A DNA stretch of 64,000 bases from Paenibacillus zeisoli (GTDB lineage: Bacteria; Bacillota; Bacilli; Paenibacillales; Paenibacillaceae): assembly GCF_003994465.1 (NCBI RefSeq), contig NZ_RZNX01000002.1:209444-273443 (forward strand), in the 5' to 3' direction. Shown here one piece after another: positions 24,762-33,537 of the stretch (its first letter is position 1; each line of letters opens with the position of its first letter). The notes under the pieces were generated by a model that saw nothing but the letters and a program-made list of their open reading frames with translations, was not told the DNA's origin and did no database searches. Made by a program: the position numbers and the translations under genes.

Positions 24762-25740
24762 ACATGAAGATGAGCATGACAAGCTATCGCCGGAGAAGGC
24801 TTTTGACGGAGATTCCGTGGACCGGATGTTTCGTAAGGCCAGATGGAAGAGTATATTACGAAATACCTGTATTTCGGCTGTTGTCTGTATTGTGCTGTTC
24901 CTGGGAGGGTTTGTTCTGAACCAGCAAATAGCAAATAAGGCGGGCTGGAATGCATATACTCCCATTGAGTTAAATAAAAGGATTACCGGACCGAATTTGT
25001 ATATAGACGGCCCTCAATTCCGGTATGGTCTTCTTGGAGGAACGATCGAGTTTCAGAAATTTAAAATGATCGAGAACAGGGTTATCCCCTGGAACGATTA
25101 TTTCCTGAAATACAATGGTTTTCAAGGCGAGGCAACCGTTCTGCCTGGTAGAACTACGGGAATTGTTCAGGTCAAGGAGAATGGAAAGGATCGCTACTAC
25201 AATGATCGCAGCGGAGAGCGTGAGATGCTTTTTTACCATCCAGCAATGAAATATGATCATTACTTTAATGACTTGCCTCTACTGAATAAGATGAGCGATG
25301 ACCAATATATCGAGATGGGGTTGTCCTTCAATAAGGGCTATACACTGAGCCAAGTGGAGCAGATGCTGCCTCAGGGTGTGCATGCCACTTGGTATTGGGC
25401 AGACAGCTATAATGAGGAGGATCTTAAGCATTTGAAGTTCAAGGCCGAACCGGAACGAGCTGAAGAGCTTCACGGTTTCCAATCATACCTGGAACGCCTA
25501 GAAGATACAAGGAGAACTACCGAGGCACAGTTCATGAAGATGGTCCAGGACGTTGCCGAGTGTACGAACTCTTACTATGCAGAGCAAGCCGCCCACGTCC
25601 TCGCCGCCGTGAAGTCACACCAGCAATCGGGCATGATTATCGGCGTGGTTGTTACAGGAACCAGGGATCAGCTGAAATCCCTTCAGAAGCTCCCTTTTAT
25701 TAAGGCAGCGACCCTTGGAGCGACGGTAGATATGTATTAG
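24754..25740 (+). CDS. Membrane anti-sigma factor with sigma-regulator N- and C-terminal domains
   Basis: This 328-residue protein has a short cytosolic N-terminus (DRMFRKARWKSILRN), one membrane helix at about 34-52, and a large extracytoplasmic part. The layout fits the sigma factor regulator N-terminal and C-terminal families found beside ECF genes. The C-terminal half contains SFNKGYTLSQVEQMLP and ends in GMIIGVVVTGTRDQLKSLQ, typical of the C-terminal domain. The 8-base overlap with the sigma gene indicates coupled synthesis. It probably holds the sigma factor at the membrane until an envelope signal arrives; the signal is unknown. Confidence 0.82.
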   Translation: MSEHEDEHDKLSPEKAFDGDSVDRMFRKARWKSILRNTCISAVVCIVLFLGGFVLNQQIANKAGWNAYTPIELNKRITGPNLYIDGPQFRYGLLGGTIEFQKFKMIENRVIPWNDYFLKYNGFQGEATVLPGRTTGIVQVKENGKDRYYNDRSGEREMLFYHPAMKYDHYFNDLPLLNKMSDDQYIEMGLSFNKGYTLSQVEQMLPQGVHATWYWADSYNEEDLKHLKFKAEPERAEELHGFQSYLERLEDTRRTTEAQFMKMVQDVAECTNSYYAEQAAHVLAAVKSHQQSGMIIGVVVTGTRDQLKSLQKLPFIKAATLGATVDMY

Positions 25741-25847
25741 TCCACTCTACAACTTGAGCTTACATGCTCATGCTATATGGATTGAACTAAAGACTGCGTG
25801 ATTGATTATTTGGCAGAACAAGTTCATTCCATCTATATCTCTAAAAA

Positions 25848-25877
25848 GCGGCTGTCCCTTTCAAAGGGAACGGCCGC
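25848..25877. terminator. Bidirectional terminator
   Basis: GCGGC...GCCGC with an inner TCCCTT/AAGGGA pairing, flanked by AAAAA on the left and CTTTTC on the right, between the anti-sigma gene and the convergent oxidoreductase gene. Confidence 0.82.
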
Positions 25878-25886
25878 ACTTTTCTA

Positions 25887-26930
25887 CTAATGAAATTTAA
25901 TCACCCGCTGTTCCTCACTGCTCTGTTTAATCAGCTCGATGACCCTGATCGTGTTCCTCGCATCCTCCGCACTGACAGGAGCTGGCTGGTTGTCCACGAT
26001 TGCCTCGTACATCCCGGTATAGAAAGATTCATAGGAACCCTTCTTCGTCTCTACTCTACCTCTCGTTAAGAGATCACCAATGCTGATCGTCAGCTCTCCG
26101 TGCCAGGCTTCAGGATCGCTCCCCCACAGATCATCGCCCGGCTTGCCGCCCTGCTTGAGTGCGTTCTCTTGGGAATCGAGTCCCGATTTAATGAAGCTGC
26201 CTCGATCTCCATGCACTTGAAATCTGGGCCCCGATTGCTTCACGATAGAGCCGGAATGAAGAATAACTCTGAGGTGTTCATATCCTAGAATGATATGGAA
26301 GTAATCATCTACGGCGGAGTTCTCTCTCTGAGCCCTCACATCCCCATACACGGTATTCGGAAGTCCGAACAGATGCAACGCTTGGTCAATCAGATGCGAG
26401 CCTAGATCATAGAGCATCCCCGAGCCTTCAATGTTCTGTTCCCTCCACCGGTTAGTCGTATTTGGACGATAACGGTCAAAATGGGCTTCATAAGAATACA
26501 CAGAACCCAAAACTCCCGATTCTATAAGGTCCTTCACCGTCAGGAAGTCATTGTCCCACCTGCGATTATGATACACACTTAGAATTCTGTCCTGCTGGTT
26601 AGCAATACGAATTAACTCCTCTGCTTCTTCTGCCCGGATCACGAACGGTTTCTCCACGACAACGTGCTTGCCAGATAATAAAGCCTGCTTCGCATAAGAA
26701 AAATGCGTCGTATTCGGTGTTGTAATAATCACGAGTTCAATCTGAGGGTCCGCAAATACCTCAGCCACGTCCGATACTACCTGGACTTCGGGGAGATCCG
26801 CTTGGACTTTTGGGGCATTCGAGGACACGACCTTTAAGATTTCCAACCCTGGAATCGTCTGAATAACAGGAGCATGAAACGTCCTTCCAGAAAAACCATA
26901 TCCTATAATACCTAATTTCACTGTACGCAT
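25887..26930 (-). CDS. Gfo/Idh/MocA-family oxidoreductase
   Basis: This is a 347-residue NAD(P)-dependent sugar or inositol dehydrogenase-like enzyme. The Rossmann motif is GIIGYGFSGRTFHAP, the catalytic-lysine motif is GKHVVVEKPF, and WREQNIEGSGMLYDLGSHLI contains the conserved substrate-pocket residues. The sequence is closest in feel to the YvaA/IolW (scyllo-inositol dehydrogenase) and YdgJ group, but the substrate is not certain. It is divergent from a DeoR-type regulator, which probably controls it. Confidence 0.88.
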   Translation of the reverse strand: MRTVKLGIIGYGFSGRTFHAPVIQTIPGLEILKVVSSNAPKVQADLPEVQVVSDVAEVFADPQIELVIITTPNTTHFSYAKQALLSGKHVVVEKPFVIRAEEAEELIRIANQQDRILSVYHNRRWDNDFLTVKDLIESGVLGSVYSYEAHFDRYRPNTTNRWREQNIEGSGMLYDLGSHLIDQALHLFGLPNTVYGDVRAQRENSAVDDYFHIILGYEHLRVILHSGSIVKQSGPRFQVHGDRGSFIKSGLDSQENALKQGGKPGDDLWGSDPEAWHGELTISIGDLLTRGRVETKKGSYESFYTGMYEAIVDNQPAPVSAEDARNTIRVIELIKQSSEEQRVIKFH

Positions 26931-26985
26931 GTCATCAATCCTTTCAGCGATAAAAATATGAAAAAAGCCTAATTCTTATGTAAAT

Positions 26986-27062
26986 AAGTTAAATGCGTAT
27001 TCATATTAAGCTAAAAACTTAAATTTAGCAAGTAAATCCACGTTTCCCTTTAAAACACTTAA
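26986..27062. promoter_or_regulatory. AT-rich divergent control region with repeated ACTTAA elements
   Basis: ACTTAA occurs at 27017-27022 and 27057-27062 (40 bases apart), and a reversed AAGTTAA lies at 26986-26992. The region is far more AT-rich than its neighbours and separates the oxidoreductase from the DeoR gene. These are candidate DeoR sites but are not proven. Confidence 0.3.
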
Positions 27063-27118
27063 CATTTATTCGTAATTTACTTATAATTAGATTAAAAGAT
27101 GATTAGAAGAGGTACATC

Positions 27119-27883
27119 ATGAATCAAGAAGAACGAACACAATCCATTCTTCAATATTTGAAGAACAACGCTAAAATTCAGCTTGAGGACATATGCGAGC
27201 TGTACGGGGTATCGCGGGACACGGCTAGACGTGACTTGGTGAAGTTGGAGGAGGATGGGGCAATTATCCGGGTAAGAGGGGGCGGCATGCTGCCTACTCT
27301 AACGAAGAATATCCAGAGTTACCGGGCAAGATTAGAAGCATCCAATACCAAGCGGGCGATTGGTCGGAAGGCGGCTTCCCTCATCAAAGACGGGGATTAT
27401 CTGCTCATGGATACCTCGACCACGATTCAGTATACTGCTGAGAGCCTGTCTACCAAGGGTAACATTATTGTTACGAACTCTATAGACGTAGCTGGAATCT
27501 TGAGTGAGAAACCGGATATTACCACACATCTGCTAGGAGGAGAACTAAATCCCTGGCATCGTAATGTATTCGGACCCCGTACACTTAACATGTTATCAGA
27601 TATCAAAGTGGACAAGCTCATTCTGGGTGCTTGCGGCCTCTCACCTGCCGGCCTGTCAGCTCCTTCCGTAGATGAGGCCTATGTAAAGGCAGAAATGATC
27701 AAGAGAGCGGATCAAGTGATTCTTCTGGCTGATACTGCCAAGTTCGGCAGACACTTATTCCATAAGGTCTGTGGGTTCGATCAGATTCACATTCTGGTTA
27801 CAGATCAAGAACCTGATCCTGAAATGATGAGCATTATGGCGGGACATCAAGTTGAAGTCCTTGTTATCTCTACGGAGAGCTAG
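27119..27883 (+). CDS. DeoR/GlpR-family transcriptional regulator
   Basis: This 254-residue repressor has an N-terminal DeoR helix-turn-helix (ELYGVSRDTARRDLVKLEED, then GAIIRVRGGG) and a C-terminal sugar-phosphate-sensing domain with DGDYLLMDTSTT, LGGELNPWHRNVFG and ADTAKFGRHLFHKV. GAAGAGG precedes the ATG. It is divergent from the Gfo/Idh/MocA gene, so a role in sugar or polyol catabolism sensed as a phosphate ester is likely. Confidence 0.9.
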   Translation: MNQEERTQSILQYLKNNAKIQLEDICELYGVSRDTARRDLVKLEEDGAIIRVRGGGMLPTLTKNIQSYRARLEASNTKRAIGRKAASLIKDGDYLLMDTSTTIQYTAESLSTKGNIIVTNSIDVAGILSEKPDITTHLLGGELNPWHRNVFGPRTLNMLSDIKVDKLILGACGLSPAGLSAPSVDEAYVKAEMIKRADQVILLADTAKFGRHLFHKVCGFDQIHILVTDQEPDPEMMSIMAGHQVEVLVISTES

Positions 27884-27950
27884 CAAACACATAAATTCAT
27901 GTTTTTTAAAGTGCTTCTATTCAAAGAAGAGTCGAAGAGCTATTTAGTCA

Positions 27951-27974
27951 AAAAAAGCCGCATTCTCTGCGGCT
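27951..27974 (-). terminator. Terminator of the EAL / CBS-GGDEF operon
   Basis: On the minus strand AGCCGCA/TGCGGCT with a 5-base loop is followed by a run of T residues (A tract 27951-27956 on the plus strand). Confidence 0.8.
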
Positions 27975-27984
27975 CTCCATCTCT

Positions 27985-28947
27985 CTAGCACAAGTTGGTC
28001 TGCTTCTCTGCATTCGTGTAGTAGCAGCTGAACTTGTGCTTTTTGCATATTTTCTTAATCCGGGCGGATTCAATGACAATCTCATCAATACTTGCAAACT
28101 GACGGGACTCATTCGTGACCACGGCGATCGAGATGCTGACCAGGGGGATGGACTCTACCTGGCCTGAGCGGTTCTCGCTGATTACATACTGGCGCTCAAG
28201 ATCCTCAGCGGAATAGAACCCTCGTATCATCTCATCGAACTGCCGGATAATATGGTTACAGATCTCTTCATAGGCAAAATCGTTCAGGATCGCAATGAAG
28301 TCATCTCCTCCAATATGCCCTACAAAGCTGTCGGGCTGGGTCACACTGCTGCGCAGAATGGAAGCCGTGGCCTGAAGCAGCTTGTCCCCTTCCTTGAATC
28401 CGTAGGTATCATTGTAAGCTTTGAAATGATCGAGATCGAAATACAGGACACTGAAGGTCTCCTGAGCCAGGGACAGCTTCAATCTCTCATCGATGGTAAG
28501 GTTGCCTGGAAGTCCGGTGAGCGGATTAAGGAAGCTGGCTATGGTCGCCTGGATCTCGGCAAAACTCAGCAGCAGGTTACGGATACTGACTACGCCGTGA
28601 AAATGACCGCCGCGCGTCACAATTACATAGTCGTAGAGTTCCTCTTCCTCCCGCGCCATAGCGAGCCTGCTCACTTCGGTAATATTCTCGCTGTAGTCCA
28701 CGATTAGTGGACTCTGATTCATCACAAGCTCAACCGGGCGCCCCATATAGAGATTGTATCCATACAGCGTGCCAATTAGCTGATAGAATCTGGCCCTCAT
28801 CACCAAAGCAGCAGGCTGGCTGCCGTTCTGTACAACGACACCCTGAAGCTTAGGGTTATTCTTGAAGATTTGGTCTACCTTCTCACATTTCGTATTCACG
28901 TAGACATGGGGTATCACTTCCGCAATCTCTCCAATTTGTGAAATCAT
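27985..28947 (-). CDS. CBS-pair / GGDEF-domain protein with GGDDF motif
   Basis: This 320-residue cytosolic protein has two CBS-like repeats (residues 5-130) and a GGDEF domain (about 140-310). The motif is GGDDF (near residue 214) instead of GGDEF, while LNPLTGLPGN and YFDLDHFKAYNDTYGFKEGD are typical. The domain may therefore bind nucleotide without efficient cyclase activity. Its start has its own RBS (AAGGGGGG) 24 bases after the stop of the EAL gene. In many Firmicutes EAL, CBS and GGDEF are one polypeptide, so this looks like a split version that works with the EAL protein. Confidence 0.85.
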   Translation of the reverse strand: MISQIGEIAEVIPHVYVNTKCEKVDQIFKNNPKLQGVVVQNGSQPAALVMRARFYQLIGTLYGYNLYMGRPVELVMNQSPLIVDYSENITEVSRLAMAREEEELYDYVIVTRGGHFHGVVSIRNLLLSFAEIQATIASFLNPLTGLPGNLTIDERLKLSLAQETFSVLYFDLDHFKAYNDTYGFKEGDKLLQATASILRSSVTQPDSFVGHIGGDDFIAILNDFAYEEICNHIIRQFDEMIRGFYSAEDLERQYVISENRSGQVESIPLVSISIAVVTNESRQFASIDEIVIESARIKKICKKHKFSCYYTNAEKQTNLC

Positions 28948-28971
28948 TCTAAGCCCCCCTTGTACAGTAAT

Positions 28972-29856
28972 TCAGAATGCGGCGGCTGCCTGTGCCCCGG
29001 AATCCGGAACCACGCCCCTGATTAGTTCGCTGCTTGGCCTGCCCAGCGCATAGCCTTGTCCCATGTGCACTCCCCGTTCACGCAGGTAAGCCAGCTCCTC
29101 CATCCGCTCAATTCCTTCGGCAATAACCTGGGTTCCCGATTTATTCGCATACTCCACCAGAATCGTCACAATCTGCTGCTGCACCGGATTCAGATGGATA
29201 TCCTGAATAAGGGAACGATCCAGCTTCACGTATTCCGGCTTCAGATACACCAGTGTCTTGAGGCTGTTATACCCTGAACCCGCATCGTCTATAGCAATTC
29301 GAAAGCCCGCAGCCCGGTAAGAGGCAAGTATCCCTTCATAAGTTTCATAGTCGGTCACCGCCTGCTTCTCGGTCAGCTCAAATACGATCTGGCCGGGAGA
29401 CAATCCATACTGCTCCACTAATTCAAGCAGTTCACCGCTTGTGATATGCTCCTCGCTCAGGGCGTGCGGATGAACATTCATGAAGATCAGGGAGTTATTC
29501 CGTTCCGGCAGGCCTGCTGCCTTCTCCCGGAAGCTTCGGAGTGAAATTTGTCTGCAGCCCATCTCGAACAGGGAGACCTGATCGGTCTGCCCTACAAAAT
29601 CGTAGAAATGCTCTGTTGTCGGGAACAATTCCGACGCGGGAGGCCTGTTCAATATCTCGTAACCTACGTTCTCACCTTTATCCAAATTCAGTATCGGCTG
29701 AAAAAAGGTCGATAGCGCCTGATTCCTCATAATGTGATGAAAGGCTACGAACCTTCGGTAGTCCATCATCTCTTTCTTGCGTGCTTGATTGAGATATTGG
29801 AAATAGGTGAACAGACTGCTGGGATGCATCCTAGAAGTATGCTGCTTGGTCATCAT
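28972..29856 (-). CDS. EAL-domain c-di-GMP phosphodiesterase
   Basis: This 294-residue protein is almost entirely an EAL domain. The signature reads YEILNRPP (EIL for EAL). The remaining catalytic set is present: NVHP, FELTEKQ, AIDDAGSGYNSL with the two Asp, YVKLDRSLI, AEGIE and MGQGYALGRP. It should therefore hydrolyse c-di-GMP. Two ATG codons follow AGGAG closely, and the second (29853) is slightly better spaced. It is the first gene of an operon with the CBS-GGDEF protein. No membrane segment is visible. Confidence 0.88.
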   Translation of the reverse strand: MMTKQHTSRMHPSSLFTYFQYLNQARKKEMMDYRRFVAFHHIMRNQALSTFFQPILNLDKGENVGYEILNRPPASELFPTTEHFYDFVGQTDQVSLFEMGCRQISLRSFREKAAGLPERNNSLIFMNVHPHALSEEHITSGELLELVEQYGLSPGQIVFELTEKQAVTDYETYEGILASYRAAGFRIAIDDAGSGYNSLKTLVYLKPEYVKLDRSLIQDIHLNPVQQQIVTILVEYANKSGTQVIAEGIERMEELAYLRERGVHMGQGYALGRPSSELIRGVVPDSGAQAAAAF

Positions 29857-29998
29857 GCTCTCCTGCTTTCTTCTGTGCTATATACTCCTATAGTAGTACA
29901 CGTCTGATCCAGAAGATGCAGGTTAGTGTTAACGGATTATTAAAATTGTGAAAATAGTACTATTTTTACGAGAGCCTGTCAGTCTGTATTTTAATAAT

Positions 29999-30586
29999 TC
30001 AGCTTACGCTTGCACCAATATACTCCTTGGCATATCGATAGAACAATCTTAGGAACAGGAACTCGGCTATAAGAGAAAGCAGTGCGCATATAGGTAACAG
30101 AGTGGCGGCCCAAATCAAAGTTACATTCATAAGGAATGGCAGTAAGATCAGCATACTGACATTCACAATCAGATAAAAGGTGCCGCGTATAGCTGTGATA
30201 TGCCGAAGGTCGCGCAGCTCATAGGTCCATGCTACGGCAATAAGAGCCTTAAATATCCAATATACTAGCAGCGTATGCACGAGCAGCAGCGCTGCCGGGA
30301 TGAGATTCAGCTGCAGGGAATTTTGATTAACATGTAGAAGGTTAATCCCGCTCCCTTGAAAGGCCTCAGGCAGTGAGACGATAATCAGCACGTAGGATGT
30401 CCATTTAGCCTTGTTGAAGAAGGTTAGACGGCGGCTTATCTCCTGCAGCGCCAGCGCTATCAAAATATATCCGATGAAATCAGGCAGTATATCAACCCCG
30501 AATATAAAAATATTAAACAGGGTGAACACGAATCCCCAGCCAAGCTGGCGGAAGGCTCTGGATAAAGGTGGAGTTATTTCTATCAT
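29999..30586 (-). CDS. Polytopic membrane protein, unknown function
   Basis: I do not recognise this 195-residue protein. It has about five or six hydrophobic segments and few charged residues outside short loops (for example EISRRLTFFNKAKW). GGAGGTGA precedes the start, which overlaps the upstream stop (ATGA at 30583-30586). It is the last gene of a three-gene operon with a single-helix extracytoplasmic protein and a small membrane protein. The three may form one membrane complex, but there is no family evidence for a role. Confidence 0.7.
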   Translation of the reverse strand: MIEITPPLSRAFRQLGWGFVFTLFNIFIFGVDILPDFIGYILIALALQEISRRLTFFNKAKWTSYVLIIVSLPEAFQGSGINLLHVNQNSLQLNLIPAALLLVHTLLVYWIFKALIAVAWTYELRDLRHITAIRGTFYLIVNVSMLILLPFLMNVTLIWAATLLPICALLSLIAEFLFLRLFYRYAKEYIGASVS

Positions 30587-31428
30587 TGTGGTTCACCTCC
30601 TGACCGGACAAGCCGCTTCATCTGTTCATCGGTTAGGTTAAAATTGACGTTGATCCTGAAAGACTGGGTCACTCTTTGGCCATCCTTAAGACGAAATTCA
30701 AGCCTGCACTCAGGCTGATAATCGACATATGCCATCGGGTTATCCAGAGGAATCTCCCACTTATAGGAGAGAGACAGTCCATCCCCCTTCTGTTTGGAAA
30801 TCGGGTATTTCAGCGATTCAATTGGCTTATCGGACAAATAAAGATGCAGGTACGGCTTCAGGCGGTCACTATAGGTGAAATCGATGCGTTCCAATACAGC
30901 CGGCTTCATCATCGTTCCATAGTTATATCCCGTTCGATCCGAGGAGGCCATGGATGAGTAGAAATCAACCAGCTCCACATCCGAATCCGGAAGGATTGTA
31001 ATCTCACCAATCGGGACTTTGCGCGGCGGACCTTCGCTATAGAAGACGGTTACCTCCTTAACCGTAACAGGTGACTTGATGGGTGGCTCCTCCCCTTGGG
31101 CGTTAAAGCCTGCGTAAGCCTTCATTACAGTCTGATAGGTTCCGTTATTCCAATTAGATAAAGTGAAGCTTAGCTCGGGCAGTTCATCAATCTGCACTCC
31201 CGTCACTTTCTTGGATCCATATCTGTTCTCCAAGTAGACCAGCTCCAGACTTCGGCCATGTCCAGCGCTCATGCTGACATAACTCTTCAGGAATAGCGGC
31301 TCCTCCAACTGCATGCTCCGGTAATACCACAGATTCCCGCCCCAGCTCCCGAAGATGAGCAGAAGAATAACGGTCCAGGCTGTTATTCTCTTCGGTTTGG
31401 ATAAAGTTCTCCCTCTAACTCGACTCAT
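30583..31428 (-). CDS. Single-pass membrane protein with large extracytoplasmic domain, unknown function
   Basis: I do not recognise this 281-residue protein. I start at ATG 31428, which overlaps the upstream stop; the in-frame extension upstream lies inside the preceding gene. A basic N-terminus (RGRTLSKPKR) and one helix (about 15-34) precede a beta-rich-looking domain without cysteines. The end (LTDEQMKRLVRSGGEPQ) overlaps the next gene. No lipobox or catalytic motif is apparent. Confidence 0.7.
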   Translation of the reverse strand: MSRVRGRTLSKPKRITAWTVILLLIFGSWGGNLWYYRSMQLEEPLFLKSYVSMSAGHGRSLELVYLENRYGSKKVTGVQIDELPELSFTLSNWNNGTYQTVMKAYAGFNAQGEEPPIKSPVTVKEVTVFYSEGPPRKVPIGEITILPDSDVELVDFYSSMASSDRTGYNYGTMMKPAVLERIDFTYSDRLKPYLHLYLSDKPIESLKYPISKQKGDGLSLSYKWEIPLDNPMAYVDYQPECRLEFRLKDGQRVTQSFRINVNFNLTDEQMKRLVRSGGEPQ

Positions 31429-31637
31429 GTATTCACCCAGTCCATGAACATCTTTCCGATCAGCACAAGCAGAATAACTGAACACAGACGCAGAATTCCC
31501 TTTCCTCTCAAGCCCAGCTGGCCCTTATTGTAGGGCTTAAGGCCAAAGTACAGCCATTCCCAGAACTTCTGGGGAAAAATCAGTGCAAAGAAGCCTACAA
31601 AAAAACCAAAAGCAATAGTCACAATAACAAAGCCCAT
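31425..31637 (-). CDS. Small 70-residue membrane protein, unknown function
   Basis: This protein has two hydrophobic segments (about 1-22 and 48-65) separated by WEWLYFGLKPYNKGQ. I start at ATG 31637, six bases after GGAGG, rather than the TTG 11 codons upstream. It is the first gene of the three-gene membrane operon, and its stop overlaps the next start (ATGA). The function is unknown. Confidence 0.68.
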   Translation of the reverse strand: MGFVIVTIAFGFFVGFFALIFPQKFWEWLYFGLKPYNKGQLGLRGKGILRLCSVILLVLIGKMFMDWVNT

Positions 31638-31729
31638 AGCTGCCCTCCAGATTAGATTTATTTGTGCCAAGCTGACGTGTTCATCTTGATAATTTTACCA
31701 TTAAATAGGCGTAATATCTTGTTTTATCC

Positions 31730-31765
31730 AAAAAATAAAAAGCGGCCATGTGAGGACATGACCGC
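31730..31765 (-). terminator. Terminator of the collagen-like gene
   Basis: On the minus strand GCGG(T)CATGT / ACATG(G)CCGC with a 4-base loop and one mismatch is followed by a T-rich run (31730-31740). Confidence 0.78.
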
Positions 31766-31792
31766 CCGTTTATATGCCTTAAGCCTTAAGCC

Positions 31793-32569
31793 TTAAGCTA
31801 ATTTCTCGATAACAATGGAGGCACTTACTACTGGTGTACCGCCGCCAATTGTATTCTGAAGTGTCACGGTACCTGTAGGATCGATGCGGTTCAGTGTCAG
31901 AACTCCTCCAGCGGATAAAGCCGTAACTACTTGGCCTGTATATGGGTTATTTCCTGCATTTGTTCCATAGTTACTGCATAGTACCAATGCAGCTGGGGCT
32001 GGCCCGGCAGGATCAAAGAACAATCCAAAAGCACTGTTGCCTGGAGTCGGGAAGACCTCCCAGGTAATCTTGTAGATGCCACTTGTGTTGATGACAATCG
32101 ATGACGGAGGGCTAAAGGTAAGCGCCGTGGAATTGATGAGCGAATGGTTAAAGGTTACGGCACCGCCCTCTCCTCCTGGTGTTGGAGCTGGAGCTACGGT
32201 CTGCTCCTCATCACTGCAAAGAAAGGTGAAGTCGGAAATGCCGCCTGCTGGCCCGGCAGGTCCAGCAGGTCCCGCTGGGCCTGTTGCTCCGGCTGGTCCT
32301 GCTGGGCCTACCGCACCCGGAATCCCCTGCGGTCCAGGCAGACCCTGCGCTCCGGCTGGGCCCTGAACCCCTATAGGTCCTTGCGGCCCTTGCGGCCCTG
32401 GAGGACCTGGTACAGGAGTTACCTCTACAACTGGCGGCGGGCAGCTTACCTTAACGACTTTCTTTTTCACGATAACGTTCTTACAGTGTGCTCTCTTTCC
32501 TCTACAGACTCTGCACGGTCTGCCATGTCTTTTGCCATGAGACTTAACTTGGGATTGCTCAATGCTCAT
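31793..32569 (-). CDS. Collagen-like (Gly-X-Y) spore-surface-type protein
   Basis: This 258-residue protein has three parts. The N-terminus is basic and rich in Lys, Arg, His and Cys. Roughly 20 GXY triplets follow (starting near [19 protein letters not shown] and ending in GPAGPAG repeats). A C-terminal domain of about 140 residues resembles the trimerising beta-jelly-roll domain of exosporium proteins such as BclA ([20 protein letters not shown], then SASIVIEKL at the end). Such proteins form the hair-like nap on spores or filaments on the cell surface. No classical signal peptide is present, as in BclA. Directly after the stop lies a tandem CCTTAAG repeat. Confidence 0.85.
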   Translation of the reverse strand: MSIEQSQVKSHGKRHGRPCRVCRGKRAHCKNVIVKKKVVKVSCPPPVVEVTPVPGPPGPQGPQGPIGVQGPAGAQGLPGPQGIPGAVGPAGPAGATGPAGPAGPAGPAGGISDFTFLCSDEEQTVAPAPTPGGEGGAVTFNHSLINSTALTFSPPSSIVINTSGIYKITWEVFPTPGNSAFGLFFDPAGPAPAALVLCSNYGTNAGNNPYTGQVVTALSAGGVLTLNRIDPTGTVTLQNTIGGGTPVVSASIVIEKLA

Positions 32570-32775
32570 TTGGACAGCTCCTCAGGATTAGAGTACATCC
32601 TACGTACATTGGCCCCGTACGGCATGTGCTCTCACCCAGCACTCTGGCGGGTATTCATCCATTTTCCTGATAAAGGGGCTATCGCGGATCGGAGTTTGTC
32701 CTGATCATCCAAGCAACCCTTGGCCACCTGGGAGAAGGCCGTCCTCTCTATGAGTCATCTCTCCCTGTACCGACA

Positions 32776-33252
32776 CTAGGAGATGAACAACAGCATGGCA
32801 TTGCCCTGCCGGACCGCCTCCATATAGTATTCTTTCAGACTCGCATAGTAAGAGAGAACATAATCCACCTCTTCTTCGCTGGACCAATCATTAGAGGGAT
32901 AGATCTCAAGCTCATTCATAGCAGCCGCGTCAAAGCGCTCCTTCAGATCCTCTTCGGTAATGTTCACCAAGGTCAGCGCCACCTCCTGCACTTCTTTCTT
33001 GGTCAAGTACCGTGTCTTCCCGTACCCGAGGTCTTCACCAACCTCCTGCCCGCCAAAAATAACATTGAACAGGGGAGGCTCACCTTCCCAGGCGCTTCCG
33101 TTCAGGAGATAATGGATCGCATGCCAGGATTTATCCAGATCCAGCCTCTCTTCCTCCTCATCAAACACAACCGCTTCCGGATCCACCTCTCCCTTAATAA
33201 TCAGATCCAGAGTTTCCTCCGAGATTTGCTTCAGATTGCCAATCATGCCCAC
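32776..33252 (-). CDS. DUF1877 (YfbM-like) family protein
   Basis: This 158-residue cytosolic protein of unknown function matches the YfbM/DUF1877 family. It has GMIGNLKQISEE at the start, LDLDKSWHAIHYLLNGS, EGEPPLFNVIFGGQEVGEDL, GYGKTRYLTKKEV, and EGNAMLLFIS-like ending (QGNAMLLFIS). I choose GTG 33252, which gives VGMIGN and matches the usual MGMIGN start and has AAAGGAG at good distance. It is the last gene of an operon with the VanZ and zinc-ribbon genes. Confidence 0.87.
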   Translation of the reverse strand: MGMIGNLKQISEETLDLIIKGEVDPEAVVFDEEEERLDLDKSWHAIHYLLNGSAWEGEPPLFNVIFGGQEVGEDLGYGKTRYLTKKEVQEVALTLVNITEEDLKERFDAAAMNELEIYPSNDWSSEEEVDYVLSYYASLKEYYMEAVRQGNAMLLFIS

Positions 33253-33291
33253 GATTTGCTCCACTCCTTTGTGTTAAATGTAGCTTAGCTG

Positions 33292-33537
33292 TTAGCCGCC
33301 GAACAGAATATCCATGATCGTGCCGAGCGTTCCGGATTTGTGCCCTCTTAGCACATCCGGGTCATAGACCTCGACAATTCCGCAATGCGTACATGAGACA
33401 AACAGGAAATGATTATGTTCGATGTCAAAAATTTTACTCAAACCCGTCCCGCTCATCGCCACTTCCCTCACATGGCAATCGGTATTGCCACATTTGGAGC
33501 ATCTGTAATTATCAATAATCGTCTGTTCAACATTCAT
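33292..33537 (-). CDS. Small zinc-ribbon protein (DUF2082-like)
   Basis: This 81-residue protein has two CxxC pairs (YRCSKCGN and SCTHCG) that should bind one zinc ion. It has the family-like pieces GTGLSKIFDIEHN and SGTLGTIMDILFGG. I start at ATG 33537, which overlaps the VanZ stop (ATGA) and follows GGAGGTC. It was probably once described as a nucleic-acid-binding zinc ribbon; no function is established. Confidence 0.8.
   Translation of the reverse strand: MNVEQTIIDNYRCSKCGNTDCHVREVAMSGTGLSKIFDIEHNHFLFVSCTHCGIVEVYDPDVLRGHKSGTLGTIMDILFGG

Noticed and set aside
31793-32569. The GXY repeats as a CRISPR-like or DNA-level repeat array
   Set aside because: The repetition is at codon level within a frame and matches collagen-like proteins.
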